64,000 nt of DNA from WTFY01 sp965205275 (GCA_965205275.1 OZ242168.1:806001-870000); one strand, 5' to 3'. Positions 16,512-26,952 are shown, counted from the stretch's first letter. Notes: generated by a model not told the origin, from the sequence alone. Numbers and translations are program-made.

Positions 16512-17738
16512 TCAGGCCTGCAGCAGAAGCCGAGCAGGGTCTTCGATAATATCTTTAATGCGCACCAGAAACTGTACGGCTTCCTTGCCATCAATGATGC
16601 GATGGTCATAACTCAGGGCAAGATACATCATAGGTGCAATGCTGACCTCACCATTTTGTACAACCGGACGGGCCTGTATGGAATGCATTCCTAAAATTGC
16701 ACTTTGCGGCAGGTTGATGATGGGCGTAGACAGCATTGAGCCAAACACACCTCCATTGGTGATAGTAAAGGTGCCGCCCGTGAGTTCTTCTATAGTGACC
16801 TTGTTTTCACGCGCCCGGGAAGCGAAATTGGCAATGCCACTTTCTATACCTGCAAACGAGAGCTGGTCTGCGTCACGAATAACCGGAACAATCAGGCCAC
16901 GCTCGGTGCTGACTGCAATACCGATATCAAAGTAATCGTGATATACAATGTCGTCCCCTTCCACGGAAGCATTAATGACGGGAAACTCTTTCAGTGCTTC
17001 TAAAGCTGCCTTGATAAAAAAAGACATAAAGCCCAGCTTGACGCCATGAGCTTTCTCAAAATTCTCTTTATATTTTTTACGTAAGCCCATGACATTGTCC
17101 ATATTGACTTCATTAAACGTTGTCAGCATTGCACTTTGCTGTTGCGCACTGACCAGGCGTCTGGCAATACTTCTACGCAGGCCGGTCATGGGGACACGCT
17201 TGTCCTCCCGTCCACTCTGGGTTTCAGATACGGCTTGTGGCGCGGGGACAACAGGGGCAGGAGCAACCTCTGCTTCAGAGGCCTGGATATGAGCTTCAAT
17301 ATCCTGTTTGGTAACGCGTCCGTCTTTTCCGGTGCCTTTGATATCCTGTATATCGATACTGTGTTCTGCTGCAAGCTTCCTTACTGCCGGACCCGTTTTT
17401 GCAGAGGCTGGCATTGCCGATGCAGGGGCAGCAGCTGGAGCAGCTGGAGCAGCTGGAGCAGCTGGAGTAGCCGGGTCACCAGCGGTTTTGGTGCCGCGCT
17501 TGCTGGTATCGATCACTCCAATGACTTCATTGCTTTGTACCTGTTCACTTGCCTGCTTGCTGATTGAGGTGAGTTCGCCGCTTTTGGGGGCCGTAACTTC
17601 CAGAATGACTTTATCTGTTTCGATATCTACCAGCTGTTCGCCTTCCTGTACCCATTCACCCGGTTTCTTGAGCCATTCACCAATCACTGCCTCAGTGATT
17701 GATTCAGCCAGTTCCGGAACAGTGATATCTGCTTTCAT
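16512..17738 (-). CDS. sucB: Dihydrolipoyllysine-residue succinyltransferase (E2 of OGDH)
   Basis: A 408-residue E2 component. A single lipoyl domain (residues 1-75) has the lipoylated Lys43 in IETDKVILEV. An Ala/Pro-rich linker encoded by a 9-bp tandem repeat follows, then a peripheral subunit-binding domain (AVRKLAAEHSIDIQDIKGTG). The catalytic domain ends with the active-site motif SYDHRIIDGKEAVQFL. It sits between sucA (35 bases) and lpd (14 bases). Confidence 0.97.
   Translation of the reverse strand: MKADITVPELAESITEAVIGEWLKKPGEWVQEGEQLVDIETDKVILEVTAPKSGELTSISKQASEQVQSNEVIGVIDTSKRGTKTAGDPATPAAPAAPAAPAAAPASAMPASAKTGPAVRKLAAEHSIDIQDIKGTGKDGRVTKQDIEAHIQASEAEVAPAPVVPAPQAVSETQSGREDKRVPMTGLRRSIARRLVSAQQQSAMLTTFNEVNMDNVMGLRKKYKENFEKAHGVKLGFMSFFIKAALEALKEFPVINASVEGDDIVYHDYFDIGIAVSTERGLIVPVIRDADQLSFAGIESGIANFASRARENKVTIEELTGGTFTITNGGVFGSMLSTPIINLPQSAILGMHSIQARPVVQNGEVSIAPMMYLALSYDHRIIDGKEAVQFLVRIKDIIEDPARLLLQA
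17431..17466. repeat. Four tandem copies of a 9-bp repeat in sucB
   Basis: Four exact copies of gcagctgga on the plus strand encode the repeated Pro-Ala-Ala units of the flexible linker in the E2 protein. Copy number could vary by slippage without loss of frame. Confidence 0.95.
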
Positions 17739-17773
17739 GCTGTTACCTCAATTGCCCCACGGTTGTTAATTCT

Positions 17774-20668
17774 TCAGGCGGCCCCTACTAAAGAGGGCTC
17801 TTGGAATACCTGCTCAGAAACTCCCAGTGCATCATTGATTAAAGCCAGTTGTTGCCTGCGATGGACCTGCAGGGAACCGGCTGCAGGAGAGGCTGAATAG
17901 GGTCTGCCTGCATAACGAAGCTGCTGGTTTTTCTTCAAACACGCTGTCAGGTGGCGTCTTGACTGCATGTAATACCATGCGCCCTGGTTACGGGGCTCCT
18001 CCTGTGTCCAGATAACTTCACGAACACCTGGATACTTACCGATAATCTGTTTCACTTCTTCAAGCGGGAACGGGTACAGCTGTTCAATTCGAACAATTAC
18101 AGTATCAACAGCTTTATGCACGCGACGTGCACGTAACAGTTCATAATATAATTTACCTGCACAAAAAATAATTCTCTTGACGCCTGCCACTTTCTGATCA
18201 TTAGCCTCGTCAATCACCACTCTAAACCCACCCTTACTGAATTCACTTATTTGTGACGACGCATCGACGTCACGCAGGATATTTTTGGGTGTCATTACAA
18301 TCAGGGGCTTGCGGTAAGGCCGTAGCATTTGTCTGCGCAGCAGATGGAATATTTGAGCAGGTGTACTTGGCATACAGATCTGTATGTTCTCTTCTGCGCA
18401 CAGCTGCAGATACCGTTCCATCCTTGCAGAAGAATGTTCCGGTCCCTGGCCATCGTAGCCATGAGGCAGGAGCATGACCAGTCCGCAATATCGTTGCCAT
18501 TTTGCCTCTGAAGAACTTAGGAACTGATCTACGTACACCTGCGCATTATTGGCAAAATCTCCAAACTGGGCTTCCCAGATCACCAGGGTCTCGGGTTCTG
18601 CCGTGCTGTAGCCCACTTCGTATCCCAATACTGCCTCTTCGGAAAGCAGGGAGTTGATCGGCAAGAATTTCGGCTGGCCTTCTGCAATATGCTGCAGGGG
18701 TATATAGACCTCCCCCGTCACCTGATCGTGAAAACCGGCGTGCCGATGAAAAAAGGTACCCCGCACACAATCCTGTCCGGACAGGCGCACTGCATAACCG
18801 TCTTCCAGCAACGATGCATAGGCAAGGTTTTCGCCAAACCCCCAGTCCGTCGGCAACGTACCATTGCCCATCTGCTCCCGTGATTTAACAATTTTCTGCA
18901 CGATGCGATGCAAGGTTAAGCTCTCGGGAACAGTTGTGATTTTTTGTGTGAGATTCCTGACCCGCTCCTCGCTGATACAGGTACTGGATTTTTTGCGCCA
19001 ACCGGTACCTGTATAGGATTTATAGTTGACCATATATTTCCTGTCCACCTTGTCGGAAACCGGCCCGCAGACCTGTTTGCCTTTCTGAAGCCTGTTCAGG
19101 TATTTTGTTTCCAGTGCCTTGACCCTGGAAGGTGAAATCGTCCCGTTCTGCACCAGCTGGTTTGCATAGAGCTTGGTCACGCCTTCCTGGCTGCGAATGC
19201 TTTGGTACATAAGCGGCTGAGTCACAGAAGGCTCATCCGCCTCATTGTGCCCATGTTGTCGATAACAAACCATATCAATGACGACATCGCAGTTGAACTC
19301 CATGCGGAAATCAACCGCAAGCTGGGCAACCCGTACTGCAGCCTCCGGGTCATCGCCGTTCACATGAAATATGGGAGCCTGCACGACCTTTGCGACATCC
19401 GTGCAATACAGCGTGGATCTCGAGTCAAGCGGGTCACTGGTTGTAAACCCGATCTGATTATTCACCACCACATGAATGGTTCCACCGGTGGTATAGCCAC
19501 GTGTTTTGGATAAATTCAGGGTTTCCATCACCACGCCCTGCCCTGCAAATGCAGCATCCCCGTGGATCAGCACAGGAATTACCTCTTTGCGTTTCGGGTC
19601 ACTGCGACGCTCCTGTCGGGCACGTACCGAGCCGACTACCACAGGATTGATCGCTTCCAGATGAGAGGGGTTAAATGCAAGTACCGTATGAACGGACCCG
19701 TACTTGGTTGCAAGGTTTGATGAAAAACCTTTGTGATACTTTACGTCCCCTGATCCATTGGCAGGACCCAGCTTGTCTTCGAATTCCTGAAACAGCGCTT
19801 CCGGGCTTTTCCCCAGAATATTTACCAGTACATTGATTCGACCACGATGCGCCATCCCCAGAATCACTTCCTTTATGTGATGATGACCACAGCATTTGAT
19901 GACTTCATCGATAATCGGAATCAGGCTTAACCCTCCTTCCAGCGAGAAACGCTTCTGACCCACATATTTTTTATGAAGATATACTTCCAGCGATTTCGCT
20001 GCGATCAGAATCTCCAGTATTCTCCTTTTTCGCTTGTCCGGTAATTCAGGAGAGAAGTAAAATTGTTCCAGGCGCTGCTGGATCCATTCTTTTTGTTCCG
20101 GCGAGGTGATATGTTTGAACTCTGAGCCTATGGTGCCGCAGTACGTCACCGACAGCATACTGAGGATCTCTCGCAACGAGGCATGCTTGACACCCCCGAT
20201 CCCGCCTGTTTCAAAAACCGTATCCATATCCTTGTGGCTCAGCCCGTGAAACTCCGGACTGAGCTCAGGGATATTCGGGCGTATATTTGCGTTTAACGGA
20301 TCAATGTCGGCTTGGCGATGGCCCAGATACCGGTAAGCACTGATCAGGCGAATCACATCCACCTGCTTCCGATTCAGTCCATCCTTGTATTCAGCCATCT
20401 GCTCAACTGCACTGATCAGGCGAATCGCATGGTCCTCGTCCTGGTCAAGGACCTGGTCTGACTCAGACACCGGGCCTGCACCATGAGGGGGTGCGGGTAC
20501 GCGGGAATCACTGGGTTGCCCCATCCCAAGTGTACTGAAAACCTTTTGCCAGCAGGCCGGAACTGAATCAGGGCGGGTCAGGTACTCTTTATGAAGCGCT
20601 TCGATGTATGTAACACTCCCACTATTGAGCTGCTCCCCACCTGATAACAAAAGCTTGTCTTTATCCAT
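17774..20668 (-). CDS. sucA: 2-oxoglutarate dehydrogenase E1 component
   Basis: A 964-residue thiamine-diphosphate enzyme that decarboxylates 2-oxoglutarate and succinylates the E2 lipoyl group. The N-terminal segment YIEALHKEYLTRPDSVPACW is typical of SucA. Further family segments are LGMAHRGRINVLVN, the HGDAAFAGQGVVMETLNLS thiamine-diphosphate region, and TTSDPLDSRS. The ATG at 20668 (MDKDKLLLS) with TTGAGG upstream is preferred over the TTG at 20677. It is the first gene of the sucA-sucB-lpd unit. Confidence 0.97.
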   Translation of the reverse strand: MDKDKLLLSGGEQLNSGSVTYIEALHKEYLTRPDSVPACWQKVFSTLGMGQPSDSRVPAPPHGAGPVSESDQVLDQDEDHAIRLISAVEQMAEYKDGLNRKQVDVIRLISAYRYLGHRQADIDPLNANIRPNIPELSPEFHGLSHKDMDTVFETGGIGGVKHASLREILSMLSVTYCGTIGSEFKHITSPEQKEWIQQRLEQFYFSPELPDKRKRRILEILIAAKSLEVYLHKKYVGQKRFSLEGGLSLIPIIDEVIKCCGHHHIKEVILGMAHRGRINVLVNILGKSPEALFQEFEDKLGPANGSGDVKYHKGFSSNLATKYGSVHTVLAFNPSHLEAINPVVVGSVRARQERRSDPKRKEVIPVLIHGDAAFAGQGVVMETLNLSKTRGYTTGGTIHVVVNNQIGFTTSDPLDSRSTLYCTDVAKVVQAPIFHVNGDDPEAAVRVAQLAVDFRMEFNCDVVIDMVCYRQHGHNEADEPSVTQPLMYQSIRSQEGVTKLYANQLVQNGTISPSRVKALETKYLNRLQKGKQVCGPVSDKVDRKYMVNYKSYTGTGWRKKSSTCISEERVRNLTQKITTVPESLTLHRIVQKIVKSREQMGNGTLPTDWGFGENLAYASLLEDGYAVRLSGQDCVRGTFFHRHAGFHDQVTGEVYIPLQHIAEGQPKFLPINSLLSEEAVLGYEVGYSTAEPETLVIWEAQFGDFANNAQVYVDQFLSSSEAKWQRYCGLVMLLPHGYDGQGPEHSSARMERYLQLCAEENIQICMPSTPAQIFHLLRRQMLRPYRKPLIVMTPKNILRDVDASSQISEFSKGGFRVVIDEANDQKVAGVKRIIFCAGKLYYELLRARRVHKAVDTVIVRIEQLYPFPLEEVKQIIGKYPGVREVIWTQEEPRNQGAWYYMQSRRHLTACLKKNQQLRYAGRPYSASPAAGSLQVHRRQQLALINDALGVSEQVFQEPSLVGAA

Positions 20669-20838
20669 TTGCCTCAAGAGTAGTCAGTGTGTCTCCAGCG
20701 CATTATATAGGAGAACCCTGCCAAACATCATACAATTATAGGCCTTCCGGTACAGAAGCAAAATTGTCCCTTGCAGGAAAATCCGTCCTTGAAAAACAAC
20801 TGAGTCCGATCCCTTTTTGGCTGCTGTAACTTTTGCCC

Positions 20839-21837
20839 TTAATGGCCTGAGCGTTGCAGAGACTGTTGGCATTGAACCAGCATGTCTTCTATAAACAGGC
20901 GCTGGTTCATCGGGGCACGGGCGATACGCCGGGATTCTGCAAGCCTGCCCAGACAGCCAAACAGGGACTGCAGGTCAACATGCTCTGCAATACCATGCAA
21001 GCTTTGGGTGATGTCAGGATTTTCAATTGTATCCGGGTCTTTTTCAAAGTGAAAACGGATCAGATCGCCGCACCACGCCTGCAGCCATCCTGCCACTCTT
21101 TCCGGGTCTTCATTTTGCAGGCTGGCCGAAATTCCAGTGACGGCCTCCTGGCCCTGCACAAATCTGTTCATGTGCTCATAAAATGCTGTGCGGACTTTGC
21201 CCAGACCGCTGCTGTGCAACTCCCAGGCAAGCAGTGGTCGCCCTCCGGAAACCGCCAGCAGGCTTCCCCAAGCCGGATGATCTGCTTTTTCCTGCAACCA
21301 CTTCAATGCCAGCTGCGGGTCGGGTGTATTGAACTTCCAGGTCTGACAACGGCTTCTTATGGTTGCCGGCAGACTGTCCGCACGATGACTGATCAGAAAC
21401 AGCACTGAACCGGAAGGCGGCTCTTCCAGGGTTTTCAGTAATGCATTGGCAGCATTGATATTCATCCTGTCTGCCTGATTGATACAGACAACCTTGTACC
21501 GGCCCTGCTGGCGACTCAGCGATATGAACCGGTTGATCTCCCGTATATCATCCACCCTGATCTGCTCAATCCTGCTGGATCTCTCGCCTTCACCTGCATG
21601 GGTCAGGCGCACATCCGGATGGGTGCCTGCCCTGGTTAAATGGCAACCTTTGCAGGCTCCACACGGGTACGGCTGTCCGTTTGGAGCCGTACAGTTCATA
21701 CGCTGAATATAGGTCAGGCAGAATTCCCGTTTACCGATCCCAGGAGGACCGGACACAAGGATTGCATGCGCCAGACGCTTGTGATTCAGGTACCGTACAA
21801 ACTGCTGCCATAAATCTTCCTGCCAGGGATAAATCAT
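20839..21837 (-). CDS. holB: DNA polymerase III subunit delta'
   Basis: A 332-residue clamp-loader subunit. It shows the P-loop-like LVSGPPGIGKREF, the zinc-binding cysteines around PCGACKGCHL, and the sensor region ANALLKTLEEPPSGS typical of delta'. Its ATG overlaps the tmk stop codon by four bases (ATGA), indicating translational coupling. It is the last gene of the fabD-to-holB run, with 170 bases to sucA. Confidence 0.95.
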   Translation of the reverse strand: MIYPWQEDLWQQFVRYLNHKRLAHAILVSGPPGIGKREFCLTYIQRMNCTAPNGQPYPCGACKGCHLTRAGTHPDVRLTHAGEGERSSRIEQIRVDDIREINRFISLSRQQGRYKVVCINQADRMNINAANALLKTLEEPPSGSVLFLISHRADSLPATIRSRCQTWKFNTPDPQLALKWLQEKADHPAWGSLLAVSGGRPLLAWELHSSGLGKVRTAFYEHMNRFVQGQEAVTGISASLQNEDPERVAGWLQAWCGDLIRFHFEKDPDTIENPDITQSLHGIAEHVDLQSLFGCLGRLAESRRIARAPMNQRLFIEDMLVQCQQSLQRSGH

Positions 21838-22505
21838 GACTGCACTCTACCTGGCCCCTGCAGTGGAAATTTCGTATCGAGGGTCTGCTGAACCCGGGAT
21901 GCAACCTCTTCAATTCCCTGTTCTGCATCAATCACTGCAAAACGCTCCGGGTGATTTTCAGCAAGCCTCAGGTAGGCACTCTGCACGCGTTTGAAGAATT
22001 CAGTTGACTCTCTTTCAAAACGGTCTTTTTCACCTCGCCTGCTGATGCGCTGCATCGCTGTTCCCAGAGTACAGGTGAGTAAAATGGTCAGATCCGGTTT
22101 GAAATTTTTATGCACTGCAGATTCAATTTTTTGAATTTCAGAATCAGGAATTCCCCGCCCACCGCCCTGATAGGCATAACTGGCATCCGTAAACCGGTCA
22201 CAGACTACCCATACACCCTCCTGCAGTGCGGGATAGATGACTTCCTCAAGATGCTGTGCACGGGCTGCAAACATCAATAACAGTTCTGTGCCAGCACCGA
22301 AAGGTACTGTGGCTTGCTCCAGCAACAGGTCCCGCACTTGCTCTCCTACCTGGGTACCGCCTGGCTCACGAGTGATAACCGTTTTTACGTTCTGTGAGTG
22401 CAGGTATTCCTGTAATAACCGTATCTGTGTAGTCTTGCCTGTACCTTCCATACCTTCAAAGGTAATGAATTTACCCCGCAGCACCTCGTCTGTATCGCCT
22501 GTCAT
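21834..22505 (-). CDS. tmk: Thymidylate kinase
   Basis: A 223-residue dTMP kinase. The P-loop is FEGMEGTGKTTQIRL, the DR(Y/F/H) motif is DRFTDASYAYQGGGRG, and the lid region is RRGEKDRFERE. The frame is open upstream to 22556, inside mltG, but the ATG at 22505 overlaps the mltG stop by four bases (ATGA) and gives the usual length. It is coupled to mltG upstream and holB downstream, the common order in gammaproteobacteria. Confidence 0.96.
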   Translation of the reverse strand: MTGDTDEVLRGKFITFEGMEGTGKTTQIRLLQEYLHSQNVKTVITREPGGTQVGEQVRDLLLEQATVPFGAGTELLLMFAARAQHLEEVIYPALQEGVWVVCDRFTDASYAYQGGGRGIPDSEIQKIESAVHKNFKPDLTILLTCTLGTAMQRISRRGEKDRFERESTEFFKRVQSAYLRLAENHPERFAVIDAEQGIEEVASRVQQTLDTKFPLQGPGRVQS

Positions 22506-23557
22506 TGCACGTTTCTGATTTTCAATTCCTGTGGGCTTGCCCCGGCCCCATAACAATCTTTGCAGCCCTTGAGTTGATACCTGACCACCGCGCCCCGATG
22601 CTCTTTATATGTTGCAGAGAAATGATGCGTCCCGTCACGTTTGGAGACAAAAAACACCATTTCACTGTCAGCCGGATTTAATACAGCGGCAATGGAGGCA
22701 CGGGATGGCAATGCAATCGGTGTGGGAGGCAGGCCCTTGTGTATGTAGGTATTATACGGCGTGTCTGCTCTCAAATCCTTGCGGCGGATGTTTCCGGCAA
22801 AGGCCTCCCTCATACCATAAATAACCGTCGGATCGGCCTGCAGGCGCATGCCGCGTTTCAAACGGGTAATAAATACAGCGGCTATCATGGCGCGTTCGCG
22901 ATCCACACTGGCTTCCTTCTCAATGATGGAAGCAAGTATCAGGGCCTCCTCCGGAGTGTGAATCGGGAGTCCCTCTTTTCTGTTTGCCCACTCTTCATCA
23001 AGTACTTTCTGCATATGCCAGGATACATGCTGGAATACCTGCAGGTCAGTGATCCCTCGCGAAAAATGATAGGTATCCGGATAAAACCATCCTTCAGGAT
23101 GGGGGCTTTTCAGTTCCAGTTTCTCCAGCAGTTCCTGTGGTGAACTTACGGTCTGGGTAATCTTGTCATTCTTTTTGACTGCATCCCAAAGCTGTTTGAA
23201 GGTCGAGCCCTCGATAATGGTCATCGAAAACTGCAGGACATCGCCCCGTACCAGTTTATTGAGCAGCTGACGAGGGGTCAGAGTGGTTGAAAATAAATAT
23301 TCACCTGCCTTGATTTCATGGGCAGTTCCTCTCATGCGTGCAAAAATATTCCAGCTCCATGGGTCACGAACCAAACCGTGCTCACGGAGTTCCCGGGTCG
23401 CTTCCCTGAAACTCATACCGGGAACAATCACCAGACGCACTTCGTCGAACTTCTCGGAAAATGGACGGTCTGCATAGTCATTAAAATAGACGGCAAGCAC
23501 AATGAATGCCAGTGAAAGAACAGCAATGAGTGCAAGGAGAGTACGGATGGCACGCAT
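22502..23557 (-). CDS. mltG: Endolytic murein transglycosylase
   Basis: A 351-residue membrane-anchored YceG/MltG protein with one N-terminal transmembrane segment (about residues 5-26). The catalytic region ASIIEKEASVDRERAMIAAV holds the conserved Glu in IIEKE (residues 211-215). LQADPTVIYGMR and YNTYIHKGLPPTPI are family hallmarks. It cleaves nascent glycan strands and sets their length. It follows pabC by 11 bases. Confidence 0.96.
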   Translation of the reverse strand: MRAIRTLLALIAVLSLAFIVLAVYFNDYADRPFSEKFDEVRLVIVPGMSFREATRELREHGLVRDPWSWNIFARMRGTAHEIKAGEYLFSTTLTPRQLLNKLVRGDVLQFSMTIIEGSTFKQLWDAVKKNDKITQTVSSPQELLEKLELKSPHPEGWFYPDTYHFSRGITDLQVFQHVSWHMQKVLDEEWANRKEGLPIHTPEEALILASIIEKEASVDRERAMIAAVFITRLKRGMRLQADPTVIYGMREAFAGNIRRKDLRADTPYNTYIHKGLPPTPIALPSRASIAAVLNPADSEMVFFVSKRDGTHHFSATYKEHRGAVVRYQLKGCKDCYGAGASPQELKIRNVQ

Positions 23558-23568
23558 GAGCCTGGCCT

Positions 23569-24390
23569 TCAGTTATTAAAGGCCAACATCAGCTTTTCAG
23601 TCACAGCAGACCTGGAAAGCTGCAATGTATTGAAACGCTTTACGGGCCGGATGCCTGTAATGCTGTTGCATACAAACATTGCCTGGATGTCAGCGATCTC
23701 TTGCAGATTAAAGTCCCGAATGAAAAGCTCAATATCATGATGATTACAATAGTTTATAATCTGTCCGCGCAATATTCCGGCGACCCCACACTGTTTTAAA
23801 TCCGGGGTAATCAATCGGTTGTCTATTTCGAAAAATACATTGCTGGCAGTGGCTTCAATGATATGGTCCCGGGTATCGCAAACCAGTCCTTCCTGGTATT
23901 CATCCTTCCATTCACTGCGTGCAAGCACCTGTTCAAGACGGTTAAGATGCTTGATCTGTGCAAGCCTGGGTTGCTGCGACAGCCGAAAATCACACAGGGT
24001 TACGTCAATGCCCGGGTCCGTGAAGGCGGGTGCCAAGTCGGGCCAGGGAAATTTCTGGACAATGCGGGTCACAGGTTGTTGCACAGCATTATATCCCCTG
24101 TCGCCCACGCCGCGCGTGATGATCACCTTGATGATACATTGTTTGTCGGTACCGATCAGCTGGACGACTTCCCTGCCTAAAACAGAATAATCAGGACTCA
24201 CCAGACCTAATACCTCGCATCCTCGCTGCAGGCGTTGCAGGTGATCTTCCCAGAACCGTGGATGCCCCTGCCTGACCGCAATGGTTTCAAACAAACCATC
24301 ACCATACAGCAGGCCCCGGTCAAGACTCGAGATATACTCAGCCGTCTGCCCGTTAACCATGATTGCAGGTACCTGCATGTTGGAATGCAT
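23569..24390 (-). CDS. pabC: Aminodeoxychorismate lyase
   Basis: A 273-residue class IV PLP enzyme that releases 4-aminobenzoate and pyruvate from aminodeoxychorismate for folate synthesis. SLDRGLLYGDGLFETI near residue 22, the KVIITRGVGDRGY region and the C-terminal NSITGIRPV motif are typical. An internal ATG four codons in (MQVPAIMVNG) is an alternative start. It lies between fabF and mltG, the standard place for pabC. Confidence 0.94.
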   Translation of the reverse strand: MHSNMQVPAIMVNGQTAEYISSLDRGLLYGDGLFETIAVRQGHPRFWEDHLQRLQRGCEVLGLVSPDYSVLGREVVQLIGTDKQCIIKVIITRGVGDRGYNAVQQPVTRIVQKFPWPDLAPAFTDPGIDVTLCDFRLSQQPRLAQIKHLNRLEQVLARSEWKDEYQEGLVCDTRDHIIEATASNVFFEIDNRLITPDLKQCGVAGILRGQIINYCNHHDIELFIRDFNLQEIADIQAMFVCNSITGIRPVKRFNTLQLSRSAVTEKLMLAFNN

Positions 24391-24445
24391 ATTATGGGGT
24401 CATTCAAAGTACTGCGGCTCTGCACGCATCATGAAGTCCCGGGCA

Positions 24446-25690
24446 TCATATCTTTTTGAAAACAACGGTTGCATTCGTTCCCCCGAAACCAAATGAATTG
24501 GATAACGCCACGTTCACCTGCCTGTTGCGTGCTTCATTGGGCACATAATCCAGGTCACATTCAGGATCCGGGGTATCATAATTAATGGTGGGGGGCAGGA
24601 CGCCGTGATACACGGCCAGAACACTGAACAGGGCTTCAACCCCACCTGCTGCGCCCAGCAGGTGCCCGGTCATGGACTTTGTCGAACTGATCGCAAGCTG
24701 CCTGGCATGGTCACCGAACGTAGCCTTGATCGCCTCGGTTTCAGCAAGGTCCCCGGCAGGAGTAGAGGTTCCATGGGCATTGATGTAGTCTACATCTGTG
24801 GTATTAAGCCCTGCATCTGCCAAGGCGTTTTGCATACACTTGGATGCGCCACGTCCGCCTTTTGCAGGAGAGGTCATATGGTAGGCATCACTGTTCCTAC
24901 CGTATCCAACCAGCTCGCAGTAAACCCTTGCAGAGCGCGCCTTCGCATGCTCATATTCTTCCAGCACCAGGACCCCTGCCCCGTCGCCCAGCACAAAGCC
25001 ATCACGATTCAGATCAAATGGACGACTGGCTGTTTCGGGATCATCATTATGTGAGGCACACAATGCCCTGGCTGCAGCAAACCCCCCGACCGCCAGTGGG
25101 CAGGTGGCCATCTCGGCACCTCCAGCCACCATGATATCGGCATCGCCATAGGCAATCATCCTGGCGGCATCGCCTATATTGTGGGTGCCGGTCGAGCAGG
25201 CGGAAACGATCGAGATGTTCGGACCACGGTAGCCGCGCATGATCGACAAATTTCCGGATACCATATTGATGATATTGCTGGGCACAAAAAAAGGCGAAAC
25301 CTTCCTGGGTCCGGCTTTCAGGTAAGCCTCATTGCTTTTCTCAATGCCCGGTAACCCGCCTATGCCGCTGCCGATTGCAACCCCAATGCGATCGGCATTG
25401 TCTTCTGTAACCTCAAAACCGGAGTCATCGACTGCCTGGACCCCGGCACCAATTCCATAGTGAATAAAAGGATCCATTTTGCGCTGATCCTTTTTCGGCA
25501 GGTAATCATCCGCATTGAAGTCCCGAGTCTGCCCTGCGATCTGCACGGAAAATGCGCTGGCATCGAAACAATCAATCCTGGAAATCCCACTGTTGCCGGC
25601 AGTGATATTTCCCCAGGCCCTGTCCGTCATGGAGCCAACTGGCGATACAATACCCAGCCCGGTCACTGCAATACGCCGCCGAGACATCAT
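24446..25690 (-). CDS. fabF: Beta-ketoacyl-ACP synthase II
   Basis: A 414-residue condensing enzyme for chain elongation in fatty acid synthesis. The active-site Cys165 is in IVSACSTGTHNIGDA. The two catalytic His are in NAHGTSTPAGD and SMTGHLLGAAGG. There are two adjacent ATGs at 25690 and 25687, with a GAGG upstream. It follows acpP by 80 bases and precedes pabC by 55 bases. Confidence 0.96.
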   Translation of the reverse strand: MMSRRRIAVTGLGIVSPVGSMTDRAWGNITAGNSGISRIDCFDASAFSVQIAGQTRDFNADDYLPKKDQRKMDPFIHYGIGAGVQAVDDSGFEVTEDNADRIGVAIGSGIGGLPGIEKSNEAYLKAGPRKVSPFFVPSNIINMVSGNLSIMRGYRGPNISIVSACSTGTHNIGDAARMIAYGDADIMVAGGAEMATCPLAVGGFAAARALCASHNDDPETASRPFDLNRDGFVLGDGAGVLVLEEYEHAKARSARVYCELVGYGRNSDAYHMTSPAKGGRGASKCMQNALADAGLNTTDVDYINAHGTSTPAGDLAETEAIKATFGDHARQLAISSTKSMTGHLLGAAGGVEALFSVLAVYHGVLPPTINYDTPDPECDLDYVPNEARNRQVNVALSNSFGFGGTNATVVFKKI

Positions 25691-25770
25691 ATCCTCGTCT
25701 TAAAAGTTAATCTGAAAGTGAAATAGCACGTTATGCACGGTTGCCTACGGCTCATGCGCCTTGTCTGTGA

Positions 25771-26004
25771 CTATTGATGAAGATTGACGTAGTCGATAGC
25801 CTGTTTCACGGTAGTGATTATTTCCGCCTCTTCATCAGGAATCTCACACTCGAATTCCTCTTCCAGGGCCATCACCAGTTCAACCGTATCTAAAGAGTCT
25901 GCACCCAGGTCATCCACAAACGATGCGTCATCCGCGACCTCACCCTCACCCACTCCTAGCTGTTCGATAATAATTTTCCTAACTCTTTCTTCAATGTTGC
26001 TCAT
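25771..26004 (-). CDS. acpP: Acyl carrier protein
   Basis: A 77-residue acidic protein. Ser37 in DDLGADSLDTVELVMA carries the 4'-phosphopantetheine. Length and sequence are typical of AcpP. A good ribosome binding site (GAGGAAG) precedes it. The 210-base gap to fabG is the longest inside this cluster and probably contains a separate acpP promoter. Confidence 0.98.
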   Translation of the reverse strand: MSNIEERVRKIIIEQLGVGEGEVADDASFVDDLGADSLDTVELVMALEEEFECEIPDEEAEIITTVKQAIDYVNLHQ

Positions 26005-26214
26005 CTGGTTGCTTCCTCTTTAAAACAAAAAAATTTACAGATCGAATCTGGACAGGGCAGATATTGTATTGAAAAGAATACCCGCATGCTATCATTAACC
26101 GTTGCAGAACAAAGCGCTTCATTCATGTGTACCGTCATAAAAAAATAATTTTTATTTAGATACAAGCTATTACAGAAGCTCATTCAACTAAATCCGGGAT
26201 CAGTTCAACCACCC

Positions 26215-26952
26215 CTAGACCATGTACATGCCGCCATTTACATGGATCGTCTCACCCGTGATGTAGCCGGCACCGGCAGAGACCAGAAAGCTCACGGCAT
26301 GAGCGATGTCCTGTACGCTGCCCATATGCCCGATGGGAATCCGCTGAACGGCCCCCGCACGTTGTGACTCGCTGAGTTTGGCAGTCATATCCGTTTCGAT
26401 AAACCCAGGTGCAACGGCATTCACCGTGATGCCACGGGAGGCAACCTCCTGGGCAAGGGATTTGGTAAATCCAATCATTCCGGCTTTGGCCGCTGCGTAG
26501 TTGGCCTGCCCTGCATTCCCGGACAGTGCCGCGACTGAGGTAATGTTGACAATACGCCCGCTGCGCTTTTTCATCATATCCCGCAGACAGGCCCGGGTGA
26601 CCCGGTAGATTGAAGACAAATTCGTATTGATGACTGTGTCCCATTCTTCCTCTTTCATACGTACCAGCAGATTGTCCCGGGTAACCCCGGCATTGTTGAC
26701 CAGCACGGACGGGGCTGAAAAGCTGGCCCTGATCTTCTCAAGCAGGACTCTTACTGACTCTGCCTGCGTGGCATCAAGCTGCAGTCCCTTGCCGCTCAGA
26801 TTGGCTTTTGCAAGCTCGGCGTCGATGGCAGCAGCCCCTTCGGCTGTGGTCGCCGTACCCACTGCCTCAAACCCCTGTGCGCCCAGGGTATGCAGGATAG
26901 CCCGCCCAATCCCGCGGCTTGCACCGGTAACCAGAGCAACCTGAGCACTCAT
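26215..26952 (-). CDS. fabG: 3-oxoacyl-ACP reductase
   Basis: A 245-residue short-chain dehydrogenase that reduces 3-oxoacyl-ACP with NADPH. The cofactor loop is TGASRGIGRAI (residues 9-19), NNAG lies at 86-89, and the catalytic residues are Ser139, Tyr152 and Lys156 (NYAAAKAGMIGFTKSLA). The ATG overlaps the fabD stop by four bases, so translation is coupled. Confidence 0.97.
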   Translation of the reverse strand: MSAQVALVTGASRGIGRAILHTLGAQGFEAVGTATTAEGAAAIDAELAKANLSGKGLQLDATQAESVRVLLEKIRASFSAPSVLVNNAGVTRDNLLVRMKEEEWDTVINTNLSSIYRVTRACLRDMMKKRSGRIVNITSVAALSGNAGQANYAAAKAGMIGFTKSLAQEVASRGITVNAVAPGFIETDMTAKLSESQRAGAVQRIPIGHMGSVQDIAHAVSFLVSAGAGYITGETIHVNGGMYMV